DNA of 64,000 bases from CAWJPW01 sp963844845 (GTDB lineage Bacteria; Acidobacteriota; Thermoanaerobaculia; Thermoanaerobaculales; Sulfomarinibacteraceae): the NCBI GenBank assembly GCA_963844845.1, contig CAWJPW010000011.1, positions 496,001 to 560,000 of the forward strand. The letters are read 5' to 3'. The position numbers and the translations under genes are program-made. The number at the start of each line of letters is the position of its first letter. The stretch's first letter is position 1. This document shows positions 8,269-19,764 of this stretch, one piece after another. The notes beneath the pieces were generated by a model that worked only from the letters and a program-made list of their open reading frames with translations, was not told the origin of the DNA and made no database searches.

Positions 8269-9597
8269 ATGGTCACCCTGGCCATCCGCAACGGCACCGT
8301 CCTCACCCTCGGCACGCCCGCCCGCGTCCTCCCCGCCCACGACGTGCTCTGCACGGACGGAGTCATCACCGGGGTGGTACCGACGGGCACCGACAGCCCC
8401 CGCGCCGACCGCGAGCTCGACGCCCGCGGCCGCATCGTCATGCCCGGGTTCATCAACGCGCACATGCACTTTTACAGCACCTTCGCGCGCGGTCTCGGGG
8501 CAGCGCGGCCGGCCCACGACTTCAACGGTGTGCTGCGTGAGCTGTGGTGGCGGCTCGACCGCCAGCTCGAGCTCGAGGACTGCTACTGGTCGACGCTCCC
8601 GGTGCTCCTCGACGCGATCCGCCACGGCGCCACCACCCTCATCGACCACCATGCCAGCCCGGGGGCCGTGGCCGGCTCGCTGGACGCCGTCGCCCGCGCC
8701 GTCGAGCAGACCGGCGTCCGCGCCTGTCTCTGCTACGAGGTCTCGGACCGCGACGGGGCCGCGGTGGCGGCCGCCGGCCTCGCCGAGAACGAGCGCTTCC
8801 TCCGCCGCTGCCGGGCTGAGCCCGACGCGCTGCTGCGCGGGCTCTTCGGCCTACACGCCTCGTTCACCCTGGGCGACGCCACCCTGGAGCGAGCGGCGGA
8901 GGGAGCGGCAGCACTCGACGCCGGCTGCCACGTGCACGTGGCCGAGGCCGCCTCGGACCAGGAGGCGACCCTCGCCCGCCACGGCGTGCGGGTGGTCGAG
9001 CGCCTCACGAAGGCCGGCGTGCTCGGCCCCCGCTCCATCGCCGCCCACTGCGTGCATGTGGACGCGGACGAGATGGACCTGCTCGCCGCAAGCGGCACGG
9101 CGGTGGCCCACAACCCGCAGTCGAACATGAACAACGGGGTGGGAATCGCCGACCTCGTCGGACTGATGGCGCACGGCGTGCTGGTGGGGCTCGGTACCGA
9201 CGCCATGACCGTGGACATGCGCGAGGAGGTGCGCGCGGCCCTGTGGGCGCAGCGCCTCAGGCACGGCGACCCGGCAGTGGGCTTCGACGAGGCCACAGGG
9301 GCGCTCCTCGAGGGCAACGCCCGCATCGCGGGACGCCTTTGGGAGACACCGCTGGGCGTGGTCGCTGCGGGGGCGGCCGCCGACCTGGTCGTCCTCGACT
9401 ACGACCCGCCGACGCCGCTGGACGATGGCTCGGTCCTCGGGCACCTGGTCTTCGGCCTCGGCCTCGCCACGGTGTCCAGCACGGTCGTCGCGGGCCGAAT
9501 CCTGATGGAGGAGCGCCGGCTCCTTCTCGACCTCGACGAGGCCGAGGTTGCGGCGAAGGCCCGCGAGCGCGCCGCCGCCCTGTGGCGTCGGTTCTGA
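8269..9597 (+). CDS. ssnA: SsnA-like amidohydrolase (guanine/8-oxopurine deaminase family)
   Basis: A 442-residue metallo-dependent hydrolase, exactly the length of E. coli SsnA. Metal ligands are visible: NAHMHFYS (HxH near residue 64), CHVHVAEA, AAHCVHVD and GLGTDAM. The N-terminal (LAIRNGTVLTL) and C-terminal (ADLVVLDYDPPTPL) beta-sandwich segments are typical of the chlorohydrolase/deaminase branch. The start is ten bases after the flavoprotein stop. In the related purine clusters SsnA is regarded as an aminohydrolase removing an exocyclic amino group from a purine-type ring. The substrate here is inferred from context only. Confidence 0.85.
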   Translation: MVTLAIRNGTVLTLGTPARVLPAHDVLCTDGVITGVVPTGTDSPRADRELDARGRIVMPGFINAHMHFYSTFARGLGAARPAHDFNGVLRELWWRLDRQLELEDCYWSTLPVLLDAIRHGATTLIDHHASPGAVAGSLDAVARAVEQTGVRACLCYEVSDRDGAAVAAAGLAENERFLRRCRAEPDALLRGLFGLHASFTLGDATLERAAEGAAALDAGCHVHVAEAASDQEATLARHGVRVVERLTKAGVLGPRSIAAHCVHVDADEMDLLAASGTAVAHNPQSNMNNGVGIADLVGLMAHGVLVGLGTDAMTVDMREEVRAALWAQRLRHGDPAVGFDEATGALLEGNARIAGRLWETPLGVVAAGAAADLVVLDYDPPTPLDDGSVLGHLVFGLGLATVSSTVVAGRILMEERRLLLDLDEAEVAAKARERAAALWRRF

Positions 9598-9631
9598 GAG
9601 GAGTGGGGCCCGAGAGAGGGAGGTCGGGGAG

Positions 9632-10972
9632 ATGCTGATCCGCGGCGGGACGGTGTGGACCGAGCGCGGGCCCGTGGCGGGTGACGTGCTGGTACGTGAC
9701 GGCCGGATTGCGGCAGTGGGCGACACAGGCGTCACGGCGGAACCCGACATCCTCGACGCTGCCGGCTTCGACGTCCTCCCGGGCCTCGTCGACGTCCACG
9801 TCCACCTCGACGACGAGGTCGGCGGCCATCCCATCGCCGACAGCTTCGCCACCGGCTCCGCCGCAGCGCTGTGCTCCGGGATCACCACCATCGCCAGCTT
9901 CGTCACCCAGCGGCGGTCCGAGACGCTATCCGAGGCGATCGCGCGCATGGCTGGACGCGTGACGGCGGGCTGCCACACCGACGCCGTGCTCCACCTCACG
10001 CCCACCCGGGGACGCTGGGATTGGGACGAGACCGCGCGGCTCTCGGCCCGCGGCTTCCGGACCTTCAAGCTCTACACCACCTACCGGGAGGCGGGCCTCT
10101 ACATCTCTTACGACAAGCTCGAGGCTGTGATGCGGCGGCTCGCCGACCTCGGTGCCCGACTGCTGGTGCACTGCGAGGACGAGACGATGCTGGCCGCCGC
10201 CGCCGCAGGCTCGCTGGACTGGTCGGACCCTGTGACCCACGCTCAAAGCCGCCCGGAGGAGGCCGAGGTCGCGGCCATCCGGCGGGTCGCCAAGCTGGCA
10301 GGAGAGACCGGCTGTCCCACCCACGTGGTGCACGTGTCCACCACCGCCGGCGTTGCACTCCTGAAGGCGGTCCGCCGCCATGCGCCGCTCACCTTCGAGA
10401 CCGCACCGCAGTACCTGCTGCTCTCCGAGGAGGCCCTCGCAAATCCGGGAGGTCATCGCCTGCTGTGCACCCCACCGTTGCGCCCCGAGCTCACCCGCGG
10501 CCGGCTGGAGGCCGCGGCGGTGGCAGGCGCCTTCGATCTCTACGCCACCGACCACTGCCCGTTCACCCGGACCGACAAGGACGCCGGCGCCGGGGACATC
10601 CGGAGTGTCCCCAAGGGCCTCCCCGGCGTGGGAGCGTTGCTGCCGCTGCTCTACGAGCTACTGGTGCGCCGCCGTGGCCTGCCGCTGGGCGAGCTGGCGC
10701 TGCGGCTCGGCGCCAACCCGGCGCGGCTGCTGGGGCTGTACCCCGGCAAGGGCGTGATCCGAAGGGGGGCCGACGCCGATCTGGTGCTCGTCGAGCGCCA
10801 CGGCCCGCCGCGGCCGATTCGTTCCACCACCGCCGACGCCTGGGACCCGTGGGCCGACCGCGAGACCAGCCTCGCGGTGCACTGGGTGCTGCTGGGCGGC
10901 GAGCGCGTCGTGCGCGACGGCGAGCTGATCGCTCCGGCGCACCCGCGCGGCCGCCTCCTGCAGGACGCCTGA
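9632..10972 (+). CDS. hyuA: Cyclic amidohydrolase (HyuA/dihydropyrimidinase/allantoinase family)
   Basis: A 446-residue cyclic-amide hydrolase with binuclear metal site motifs: DVHVHLD near residue 55, FKLYTTY whose lysine (about 145) would be carboxylated, HCED, HVVHVST and YATDHCPF. It should open a hydantoin, dihydropyrimidine or allantoin-like ring to an N-carbamoyl product. That product would feed YgeY and YgeW encoded on the other side of the divergent promoter. ATG 9632 has GGGAGGT eight bases upstream; it is the last gene of the rightward three-gene operon. Length and motifs fit E. coli HyuA (about 461 aa). The exact ring substrate cannot be read from sequence. Confidence 0.82.
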   Translation: MLIRGGTVWTERGPVAGDVLVRDGRIAAVGDTGVTAEPDILDAAGFDVLPGLVDVHVHLDDEVGGHPIADSFATGSAAALCSGITTIASFVTQRRSETLSEAIARMAGRVTAGCHTDAVLHLTPTRGRWDWDETARLSARGFRTFKLYTTYREAGLYISYDKLEAVMRRLADLGARLLVHCEDETMLAAAAAGSLDWSDPVTHAQSRPEEAEVAAIRRVAKLAGETGCPTHVVHVSTTAGVALLKAVRRHAPLTFETAPQYLLLSEEALANPGGHRLLCTPPLRPELTRGRLEAAAVAGAFDLYATDHCPFTRTDKDAGAGDIRSVPKGLPGVGALLPLLYELLVRRRGLPLGELALRLGANPARLLGLYPGKGVIRRGADADLVLVERHGPPRPIRSTTADAWDPWADRETSLAVHWVLLGGERVVRDGELIAPAHPRGRLLQDA

Positions 10973-11601
10973 GCCGGTTTGCAGAAGACCGTCACTTCCC
11001 GGACCGAGACGTCACGAATGCCGCCGGGGCGCACCGGCCGCTTCGCGGCCTACAGCCACTCGGTCGGCGCCGCCGCACACGCGAGCGTGTGCATGGCACC
11101 TCCCTCCCGTCCGGCCGTGGCTGCGCCACGGCGGCGTGCCCCGGCGGCCCGGTACGCCCGAGCGGATGCTCCGGGAGGCTAGGGAGAACCCGCTCTCTCT
11201 GAAATGTAGGGGTCGCGCCGGCGCCGGCCCTCTGGCCGCGCTTCGCTCTCTCATCTTCGTCGGGACGATCACGAGATCAGTCCCTCCTCGATTCGGTCGC
11301 GAATCGCACCCAGAGCACCGACGGCGGCGCGACTCGTGGGCTCGGCAGAGGCCATGGAAGCGTCTGCCGCCTTGCGGCGGCCGGAACGCAGCCAAGCTGC
11401 GTCCCGCCGGGGGACGGCTCGAGCGCCTTCTGCTACGGCCCGCGATGCGGCGCCCCCCGCAGCGGCTGCGCCACCACGGGGAACGCCACCTCGCGGCCCT
11501 CGCGACGAAGGCGACGCCGTCCCCCTCGCCGACGCCGTGTCCCACCCGCCCACCCGGTGCCGTCGCCTGCGGCGACGAAGAACGGCGCCCCAACCGATAC
11601 C

Positions 11602-11640
11602 CGTCATCCTGAGCAAGCGCAGGCCCGAAGGGTCGGGGTC
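11602..11640. repeat. REP-like intergenic sequence
   Basis: CGTCATCCTGAGCAAGCGC followed by AGGCCCGAAGGGTC resembles the common REP-type intergenic palindromic family whose accidental translation reads DPS...LRMT. Only one copy is in this window, so the assignment is by general recognition. Confidence 0.4.
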
Positions 11641-11661
11641 CCTCCGGGGCACGCCGCCGCC

Positions 11662-11922
11662 CCGGAGCACAGATCCTCCGCCGGACGTGCCGTCCCGGAC
11701 ACTTTTCCTGAACAGCCTCCTCGTTTGCAGCGCGATAGCGGAAACAGTGTCCGGGGGGGCTCTCACGGCCCGTGCCATTCGGAGTACTGGCCCCGAGCAA
11801 CCAGGCAGGCGACTCGGCGCTGAGGAGCCGGGGGCGGCCGTGTTGCCGCGCGGCAGCGCATGTCGTCGCCGCCCCCGGGCCCGCGCCGACGGGCGGCGGC
11901 AACGCCGCCGCCCGGGAGCCGG
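11662..11922. repeat. Roughly 255-base structured direct repeat, copy 1
   Basis: A long direct match to 12176-12430, with scattered substitutions and a short indel near the end. It contains hairpin A (11694-11702 with 11747-11755, extended by TTTTCC/GGAAAC), hairpin B (11828-11838 with 11868-11878) enclosing the palindrome TGCCGCGCGGCA, and a third stem GGGCGGCGGC/GCCGCCGCCC at its end. No protein is encoded. It may be a MITE-like or REP-associated element, or a structured RNA. Confidence 0.7.
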
Positions 11923-12175
11923 GGTTGGGAGCATCAAGAGCCGGCACGGCAGCCGGGGCCGAGGACCGCGGCCGGGGCTGTCGCGACCCAGGCGTACCGG
12001 CTTGTGGCGTAATCCCATGGCGTTGTAGGCGCGCGACCTTCGCGCGCCACGAGCGCGTTGGGTGAGGGAGTCTCGTTCGGGTACCTGCGCCGCTCGGCAG
12101 GGGTTCCCACGTGCTCTGGAGCGGCAATGGGGGCGCGAAGAGGCTTCGCGCCTCCACGCCTTCCTCCCCACCGCA

Positions 12176-12430
12176 CCGGAGCACAGGACCTCCGACGGAC
12201 GTGCCGTCCCGAACACTTTTCCTGGAGCGCCTCCTCATTCGTAGCGCGATCGCGGAAACAGTGTCCGGGGGGGCACTCACGGCCCGTACCATTCGGAGAA
12301 GTGGCCCCAAACAACCAGGCAGGCGACTCGGCGCTCAGGGCCCGAGGGCGGCCGTGATGCCGCGCGGCAGCGCACGTCGTTGCCGCCCTCGGGTCCGCGC
12401 CGACGGGCGGCGGAGCCGCACGGGAGCCGG
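12176..12430. repeat. Roughly 255-base structured direct repeat, copy 2
   Basis: Second copy of the element at 11662-11922. Hairpin A arms are 12208-12216 and 12261-12269. Hairpin B arms are 12342-12352 and 12382-12392. One base pair of hairpin B is changed on both sides relative to copy 1 (G-C there, A-T here), so pairing is kept. The terminal third stem of copy 1 is shortened here. Confidence 0.7.
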
Positions 12431-12494
12431 TGCCCGGAGAAGGCCTCGGCCCCCGCGAAGCATCCCCACCTCCACAGTCGACGGGAACGGCCTG

Positions 12495-15146
<2,652 letters not shown>

Positions 15147-15158
15147 CGGCACTCCGGC

Positions 15159-17504
15159 TCAGGAGGTCGCCGCCGCGTCACCAGGCGCCGCGGACCGCTC
15201 CTCGAGCAGCCAGGCGAGGCGATGGCGGGCGCCCAGGGCGTCCACCACCACCGGAGCGGTGAGGGGTAGGCAATCGATCTCCACCCCCAGGGCGTCGCAC
15301 ACCGCGCCGCGAAGTGCGGCGGCGGTGGGGATGAAGGATGGCTCGCCGATCCCCTTGGCGCCGAACGGGCCGGCGGACCCGGCGGACTCCAGCAGGGCGA
15401 CGGTGACGGGCGGGGCATCGGCAGCGGTGGGAATCACGTAGTCGGTGAAGTTGGGGTTGGTGAGGCGGCCCCCCTGGAGCACCAGCGTCTCGGACAGCGC
15501 CCAGCCCATGGCCTGGACGACGCCGCCTTCCACCTGCCCCTCGGCCGCGGCGCGGTGAATCACCCGCCCCACGTCGTGCACCGCCCACACGCCTTCCACG
15601 CGCACGGTGCCGAGGTCGGCGTCCACCGCCACTCGCGCCACGTGGCAGGCGAAGGCGTAGAACTCGTAGGGCGAGCCGAGGCCGGTGTCGGGGTCGAATG
15701 CCCGCTCGCGGGTACGATACCAGCCGCCGGCGAGGGTCTCGATGCGCCGTTCCACCATGGTACGGGCAACCTCCGCGAGCGACACGGCACAGCCGCCGGG
15801 CGCCGCCGCCTGGCCGCCGCCCAGCCGCACCTCACCGGGGGCGCAACCCAGCAGTTCGGCGGCCACCGGGTCGAGGCGCCGGCGGAGCCGCGCCACCGCG
15901 TCGAGCACCGCCATGCCGGCCATCTGCGCACCTCGTGAGGCCACGGTGGGACCCGAGTCGGACACCGTGGTGGTGTCGGGCATCCACACCTCCACCACCG
16001 CCGGATCCACGCCGAGGGCCTGAGCGGCGACGGTCTGAACCGCCACCAGCGTCCCCTGCCCCATCTCGGTGAGGCCCATGCGAACGACCACCGAGCCGTC
16101 AGGCTGGAGGATGATGACCGCCGAGGAACGATCGAGCCGCTGCCCGCCCTTGTGAAGGTTGCAGCCGTACATGACGAGGCCGACCCCGACACCGCGGCGC
16201 CACGGGCCGTCGCCGCGCGGCTCGTCGTGGCGTCGGGCCCAGGCGGCCAGCTCCGCCGCTCGCTCGAGGCAGGCAGCCGCCTGCACCGGTCGCCGCAGGC
16301 GCTGTCCGGTGCAGGTGACGCGGCGGCGGTCGTCTAAGAGATTACGTCTCCGCAGCTCCACCGGGTCGAGCTCGAGGGCGCGGGCGAGCCGGTCCATGGT
16401 CGCCTCGGCAGCCACCGTCACCTGGGGGGCGCCGAAGCCACGAAAGGCGCCGCCCAGGAGGTTGTTGGTGTAGACCACGTGGGTCGCCACGCGGACGCTG
16501 GGTACGTGGTAGGGGCCGATGGCCGAGACGTTGGAGCGCTCGGCGACCACGGTGGAGAGCCCGGCGTAGGCGCCGGCATCGAGGAAGGTCTCCACCTCGG
16601 CGAAGCGCAGGCGGCCGTCGGGTCCCGCCCCCCAGCGGTGGCGCACCACCGCGGCGTGGCGCTTCGTGGAAGACTGCATGTCCAGCTCGCGGGGGTAGAC
16701 CAGGCGTACCGGGCGGCCGGTGTGCCAGGCGAGCAGGGCGGCGCAGGCGGCCACCTCGGAGGGGTAGTCCTCCTTGCCGCCGAAACCGCCGCCGGTGGGC
16801 GCCTGCTCCACCCGCACCGCAGCAAGCGGCAGGCCGAGCACCCTGGCCACGCCCTGCTGGACGTAGAACGGGCACTGGCACGAGGTGGTGACGGTCACCC
16901 GTCGCCGTCCCTCCACCACCACCAGGCAGCCCTGCGGTTCCAGGTAGGCGTGCTCCTGGCCGCCCACCCGGTACTCGGCCTCCACCACCACGGTGCCGCC
17001 CCCCGCCCGCGGCGCCGCCCCACGGGTGACCCGGAAGGTGCGCACCAGGTTGCCCCCTTCGTGTACCGGCGAGGCATCAGGGGCGCATGCCGCCACCGGG
17101 TCGTGCACCGCTGCCAGTGGCTCGAGCCGGGCCTGAACCAGCACCGCCGCGCGCCAGGCGGCGGTGGCCGAGCGTGCCGCCACCAGGGCGAGCCGGTCGC
17201 CCACCATTCGCACCCGGTCCTCCACCAGGAGGGGCTGGTCGGGGAAGATGACGCCGATGTGGTTGCTGCCGGGCACGTCGGCGGCCGTGAGCACCGCTTC
17301 CACCTCGTCCGCCGCCCGTGCCGCCGCCACGTCGATGTCGAGCACCCGGGCGGACGGCACCCGGGCCACTGCCAGGGCGGCGTGGAGCATCCCCGGAAGT
17401 GCCAGGTCGCCGACGTAGCGGGTGCTGCCGGCCACCTTACCCCAGGCGTCGGGGCGCGGGTGACGCCCGCCCAGTGGCCCCGGCGACGCCGCCCGCTCAG
17501 TCAT
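15159..17504 (-). CDS. Xanthine dehydrogenase family, molybdenum-binding subunit
   Basis: A 781-residue Mo-cofactor subunit without its own Fe-S domain. Motifs: GGGFGGKED, FRGFGAPQ, EMGQGTLVAVQ, VASRGAQM and the C-terminal KGIGEPSFIP with the catalytic Glu. The equivalents of Glu802, Arg880 (AERSN), Phe914 and Glu1261 of bovine xanthine dehydrogenase align by eye, favouring hydroxylation of a purine or related N-heterocycle. Start ATG 17504 overlaps the Fe-S subunit gene by eight bases. With the two upstream genes it makes a classical three-subunit hydroxylase. It is a second enzyme beside XdhD and differs enough that a different ring position or substrate is likely. The precise substrate is unknown. 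Confidence 0.87.
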   Translation of the reverse strand: MTERAASPGPLGGRHPRPDAWGKVAGSTRYVGDLALPGMLHAALAVARVPSARVLDIDVAAARAADEVEAVLTAADVPGSNHIGVIFPDQPLLVEDRVRMVGDRLALVAARSATAAWRAAVLVQARLEPLAAVHDPVAACAPDASPVHEGGNLVRTFRVTRGAAPRAGGGTVVVEAEYRVGGQEHAYLEPQGCLVVVEGRRRVTVTTSCQCPFYVQQGVARVLGLPLAAVRVEQAPTGGGFGGKEDYPSEVAACAALLAWHTGRPVRLVYPRELDMQSSTKRHAAVVRHRWGAGPDGRLRFAEVETFLDAGAYAGLSTVVAERSNVSAIGPYHVPSVRVATHVVYTNNLLGGAFRGFGAPQVTVAAEATMDRLARALELDPVELRRRNLLDDRRRVTCTGQRLRRPVQAAACLERAAELAAWARRHDEPRGDGPWRRGVGVGLVMYGCNLHKGGQRLDRSSAVIILQPDGSVVVRMGLTEMGQGTLVAVQTVAAQALGVDPAVVEVWMPDTTTVSDSGPTVASRGAQMAGMAVLDAVARLRRRLDPVAAELLGCAPGEVRLGGGQAAAPGGCAVSLAEVARTMVERRIETLAGGWYRTRERAFDPDTGLGSPYEFYAFACHVARVAVDADLGTVRVEGVWAVHDVGRVIHRAAAEGQVEGGVVQAMGWALSETLVLQGGRLTNPNFTDYVIPTAADAPPVTVALLESAGSAGPFGAKGIGEPSFIPTAAALRGAVCDALGVEIDCLPLTAPVVVDALGARHRLAWLLEERSAAPGDAAATS

Positions 17505-17964
17505 CGGGTCCCTCGGCGGCGGCGTCAAGGGCGCTGGCGATCTTCGCGTACCCGGTGCAGCGGCAGAGGTTCCCGGAAAGGAGACGGGCCCGTTCACCGG
17601 GGTCGGTGACGCCCCGTGCGAGCAGCGCGACGCCCGTGACCACGACCCCCGGCGTGCAGAACCCGCACTGAACGCCGCCCTCCTCCACCAGGGCGCGCTG
17701 GAAGGGATGGAGCCGCCCGCCGGCGCCGCTCAGGCCCTCCACGGTGGTCACCTCGCGGCCCTCACAGGCGGCCGCCAGCACCAGGCAGGAGGTGACCGGG
17801 AGGCCGTCCAGCAGCACCGTGCAGGCGCCACACTCGCCGGCGCCACAGCCCTCCTTGACGCCGATGAGACCCGCGTCCTCGCGCAGCAGGTCGAGCAGGC
17901 GCCGGCCCGGGGGCACCGTGAAGCTGCGGCGCTCGCCGTTGAGGACCAGGGTCACGGCCACCAC
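17497..17964 (-). CDS. Xanthine dehydrogenase family, [2Fe-2S] subunit
   Basis: A 155-residue ferredoxin-type subunit with both plant-type and helical clusters: CGAGECGACTVLLDG, then CGFCTPGVV and NLCRCTGY. It carries electrons from the Mo centre to FAD. It directly follows the FAD subunit gene, whose TGA nearly touches this start. GTG 17964 is chosen for that coupling; GTG codons at 17961 and 17955 are equally possible, and an upstream extension read in frame lacks family similarity. The length agrees with the small subunits of this family. Confidence 0.86.
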   Translation of the reverse strand: MVAVTLVLNGERRSFTVPPGRRLLDLLREDAGLIGVKEGCGAGECGACTVLLDGLPVTSCLVLAAACEGREVTTVEGLSGAGGRLHPFQRALVEEGGVQCGFCTPGVVVTGVALLARGVTDPGERARLLSGNLCRCTGYAKIASALDAAAEGPDD

Positions 17965-17965
17965 G

Positions 17966-18826
17966 TCAACCACCGCATGTCTCCAGGAAGCGTTCGAGGA
18001 GGGCCGCCGCCGCCAACAGTCGGTAGCGGGCGGGCGCCCGTAGGTCGTCGATGGGTGCGATCTCTCCGCACAGACAGGCCAACGCGGCGCGACGGGCCGC
18101 GGCGTCCGGCCGGAGGCCGGCGAGGCGGTTCTCGGTGCACCTGGCGCGCATCGGCGTGGGTGCCACCGAGCCCAGGGCAAGCCGGATCCGCTGCAGCGTG
18201 CCGTCGGCCTTCACCTCCGCTCGCCCAGCCAGGCTCGCCACCGCGATGACCTGCTCGCGTCGGGGCCCGACCTTGGTGAAGTGCTCGATCGCCCTCAGCC
18301 CCGGCGACGGACCCGGCACGAAGACCGATGTGATCAGCTCCCCGCTGGCAAGAGAGGTGACGCCAGGGCCGAGGAAGAGCTCGTCCACTCCCAGGCGGCG
18401 CTCGCCCGCGGGCCCGACGACCGCGAGCACCGCCTCGGCGACCAGCAACGGCGGCGCAGTGTCGGCCGCCGGCGAGGCATTGGCGAGGTTACCCCCTAGA
18501 GTCGCTCGGCACTGGATCGGCCACGCCCCCACCTGGGCCGCAGCGGCGGCGAGGGCCGGCGCCACCCGCTGCACCGCCCGGTGTGCAGCAATCGCCGCCA
18601 TGGTGCAGCCGGCACCGATCTCGACGCCGCCGTCCCGCTCGCTAATGGCGGTGAGACCGAGGTTCGACAGGTCAACCAGCACCGGCGCCCGGCGACGCCC
18701 GTCACGCAGCTGCACCACCAGGTCGGTACCACCGGCGAGGGGGCGGGCGTCAGCATCGGCGGCGAGGAGGGCAGCCGCCTCACCCAGCGTGCGCGGCCGC
18801 AGTACCCGCTCGACGGGAAGATCCAA
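17966..18826 (-). CDS. Xanthine dehydrogenase family, FAD-binding subunit (YgfM-like)
   Basis: A 286-residue PCMH-type FAD subunit. LRPRTLGEAAALL and PLAGGTDLVVQLRDG form the first FAD loop, VGAWPIQCRATLGGNLANASPAAD the second, and FTKVGPRREQVIAVASLA is conserved. E. coli YgfM (259 aa) is the comparable protein in the related cluster. The start is a TTG at 18826 with GGAGGG eight bases upstream; a predicted promoter about 22 bases further up leaves only a short leader, which excludes longer starts. It is first in the leftward Mo hydroxylase operon and may serve both hydroxylases encoded downstream. Confidence 0.84.
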   Translation of the reverse strand: MDLPVERVLRPRTLGEAAALLAADADARPLAGGTDLVVQLRDGRRRAPVLVDLSNLGLTAISERDGGVEIGAGCTMAAIAAHRAVQRVAPALAAAAAQVGAWPIQCRATLGGNLANASPAADTAPPLLVAEAVLAVVGPAGERRLGVDELFLGPGVTSLASGELITSVFVPGPSPGLRAIEHFTKVGPRREQVIAVASLAGRAEVKADGTLQRIRLALGSVAPTPMRARCTENRLAGLRPDAAARRAALACLCGEIAPIDDLRAPARYRLLAAAALLERFLETCGG

Positions 18827-18847
18827 GGGCCGATCCCTCCATCCCAG

Positions 18848-18876
18848 AAAGTAGCCTGGCTCATCGGTGATTGCAA
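18848..18876 (-). promoter_or_regulatory. Predicted sigma-70 promoter of the Mo hydroxylase operon
   Basis: On the minus strand TTGCAA, 17 bases, then TACTTT. Transcription would begin about 15 bases upstream of the TTG start at 18826. It lies in the divergent region shared with hpt. Confidence 0.5.
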
Positions 18877-18890
18877 CAACTGTTCCTATT

Positions 18891-18911
18891 GAGGAGCGGC
18901 TTTCGCTCCTC
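18891..18911. promoter_or_regulatory. Hairpin GAGGAGCG/CGCTCCTC between divergent operons
   Basis: A perfect eight-base inverted repeat with a five-base loop (GCTTT), just upstream of the -35 of the Mo hydroxylase promoter and within the hpt upstream region. It could be an operator or a 5' leader hairpin of hpt. There is no further evidence. Confidence 0.35.
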
Positions 18912-18978
18912 CACGCGAGACACCGTCGCACTGGACGCCACCGCCGGCGCGGGCTATCCTCCGGGGCTGGAGGCTGCC

Positions 18979-19515
18979 ATGACATCCCAGAGCCCACCGG
19001 TGCTGCTGAGCGAGGAGGCGATCCAGAGCAAGGTGGCCGAGCTCGCGGCGCAGATCTCGAGCGACTACGCCACCGCCGGCGACCTCCTCCTCGTCGGCGT
19101 TCTCAAGGGCGCCTTCATCTTCCTTGCCGACCTCGCCCGCCGTCTCACCATCCCTCGCGCGGTGGACTTCGTGGCCCTCTCGACCTACGGGTCCGGTGCC
19201 GTCACCGACGGCGCGGTGCGCTTCATCATGGACCTGCGCACCCCCATCAAAGACCGTCACGTGCTGGTCGTCGAGGACATCGTCGACACCGGCTACACTC
19301 TGAGCTACCTGCTCAAGAACCTCGCCGCGCGCGAGCCCGCTTCGCTGGCCTGCTGCAGTCTCTTGCGCAAGCTCGATCACCGCGAGGTGGAGGTCGACAT
19401 CACCTACCTGGGCTTCGACATCCCCGACGTCTGGGTCGTGGGCTACGGCCTCGACTACGCCGACCACCACCGGACTCTCCCCTACGTGGGCACGATCGAC
19501 CCCGACAAGGAGTGA
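18979..19515 (+). CDS. hpt: Hypoxanthine (guanine) phosphoribosyltransferase
   Basis: A 178-residue type I phosphoribosyltransferase. The PRPP loop VVEDIVDTG is at residues 97-105, and VGVLKGAFIFLADL, STYGSG and DVWVVGYGLDY are typical of bacterial Hpt. It salvages hypoxanthine or guanine to the nucleotide using PRPP. ATG 18979 has GGAGG six bases upstream; longer in-frame starts add unconserved sequence. It is divergent from the Mo hydroxylase operon, so salvage and breakdown of purines share an intergenic region. Some Hpt genes sit beside tilS or ftsH, which are absent here. Confidence 0.93.
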   Translation: MTSQSPPVLLSEEAIQSKVAELAAQISSDYATAGDLLLVGVLKGAFIFLADLARRLTIPRAVDFVALSTYGSGAVTDGAVRFIMDLRTPIKDRHVLVVEDIVDTGYTLSYLLKNLAAREPASLACCSLLRKLDHREVEVDITYLGFDIPDVWVVGYGLDYADHHRTLPYVGTIDPDKE

Positions 19516-19655
19516 AGGCCGCGCCGGCAAACCGAAAGAGCGAGGGCTGAGAAGAACGGCGGCGACCCGGTTCGGTGGGAGCCTTCGGGGCCTCACCATC
19601 CTGACTGGCGTCTTCGCGGTCTCGCGACGACCCCTGGTGAGAAATGCGGGCTAAG

Positions 19656-19730
19656 TGGTGGGCCGTGAGCGATTTGAACGCTCGACCAACGGATTAAAAG
19701 TCCGCTGCTCTACCACTGAGCTAACGGCCC
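19656..19730 (-). tRNA. tRNA-Lys (anticodon TTT)
   Basis: A clear cloverleaf on the minus strand. The acceptor GGGCCGT pairs with ACGGCCC, the D-arm is AGCTCAGTGGTAGAGC, the anticodon loop CTTTTAA has anticodon TTT, and the T-loop is GTTCAAATC. Discriminator A and an encoded CCA are present. It closely resembles E. coli tRNA-Lys. Confidence 0.97.
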
Positions 19731-19764
19731 ACGTGCGGAGGCTATCCTCCCTCCGAATCCAAGG

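Larger units (their letters stand above)
10973..12494. other. 1.5-kb gene-free segment rich in repeats and hairpins
   Basis: Long frames exist on both strands but all translate to low-complexity Arg/Ala/Gly/Pro sequence with no recognisable domain. They are explained by G+C bias. The segment holds a REP-like sequence (11602-11640), two copies of a roughly 255-base repeat (11662-11922 and 12176-12430) and a nine-base-stem hairpin at 12132-12152 (GGCGCGAAG/CTTCGCGCC). It separates the rightward hyuA operon from the end of the leftward molybdenum hydroxylase operon. Confidence 0.7.

Noticed and set aside
11012..12310. 432- and 315-residue frames on the minus strand over the repeat segment
   Set aside because: The translation is Arg/Pro/Ala-rich, repeats with the DNA repeat, and shows no domain or consistent codon pattern.
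15159..17504. Reading the 781-residue Mo subunit as a CO dehydrogenase or aldehyde oxidase
   Set aside because: The active-site residues aligned by hand (Glu in FGGKE, Arg in AER, Phe in RGFG, Glu in KGIGE) match xanthine dehydrogenases; the CoxL active-site loop is absent.
18979..19515. Purine riboswitch upstream of hpt or the xdh operon
   Set aside because: The intergenic DNA lacks the conserved purine-aptamer core; only a simple eight-base-stem hairpin is present.
19516..19655. Possible small RNA gene between hpt and tRNA-Lys
   Set aside because: No promoter, hairpin with T-run or conserved fold could be seen.
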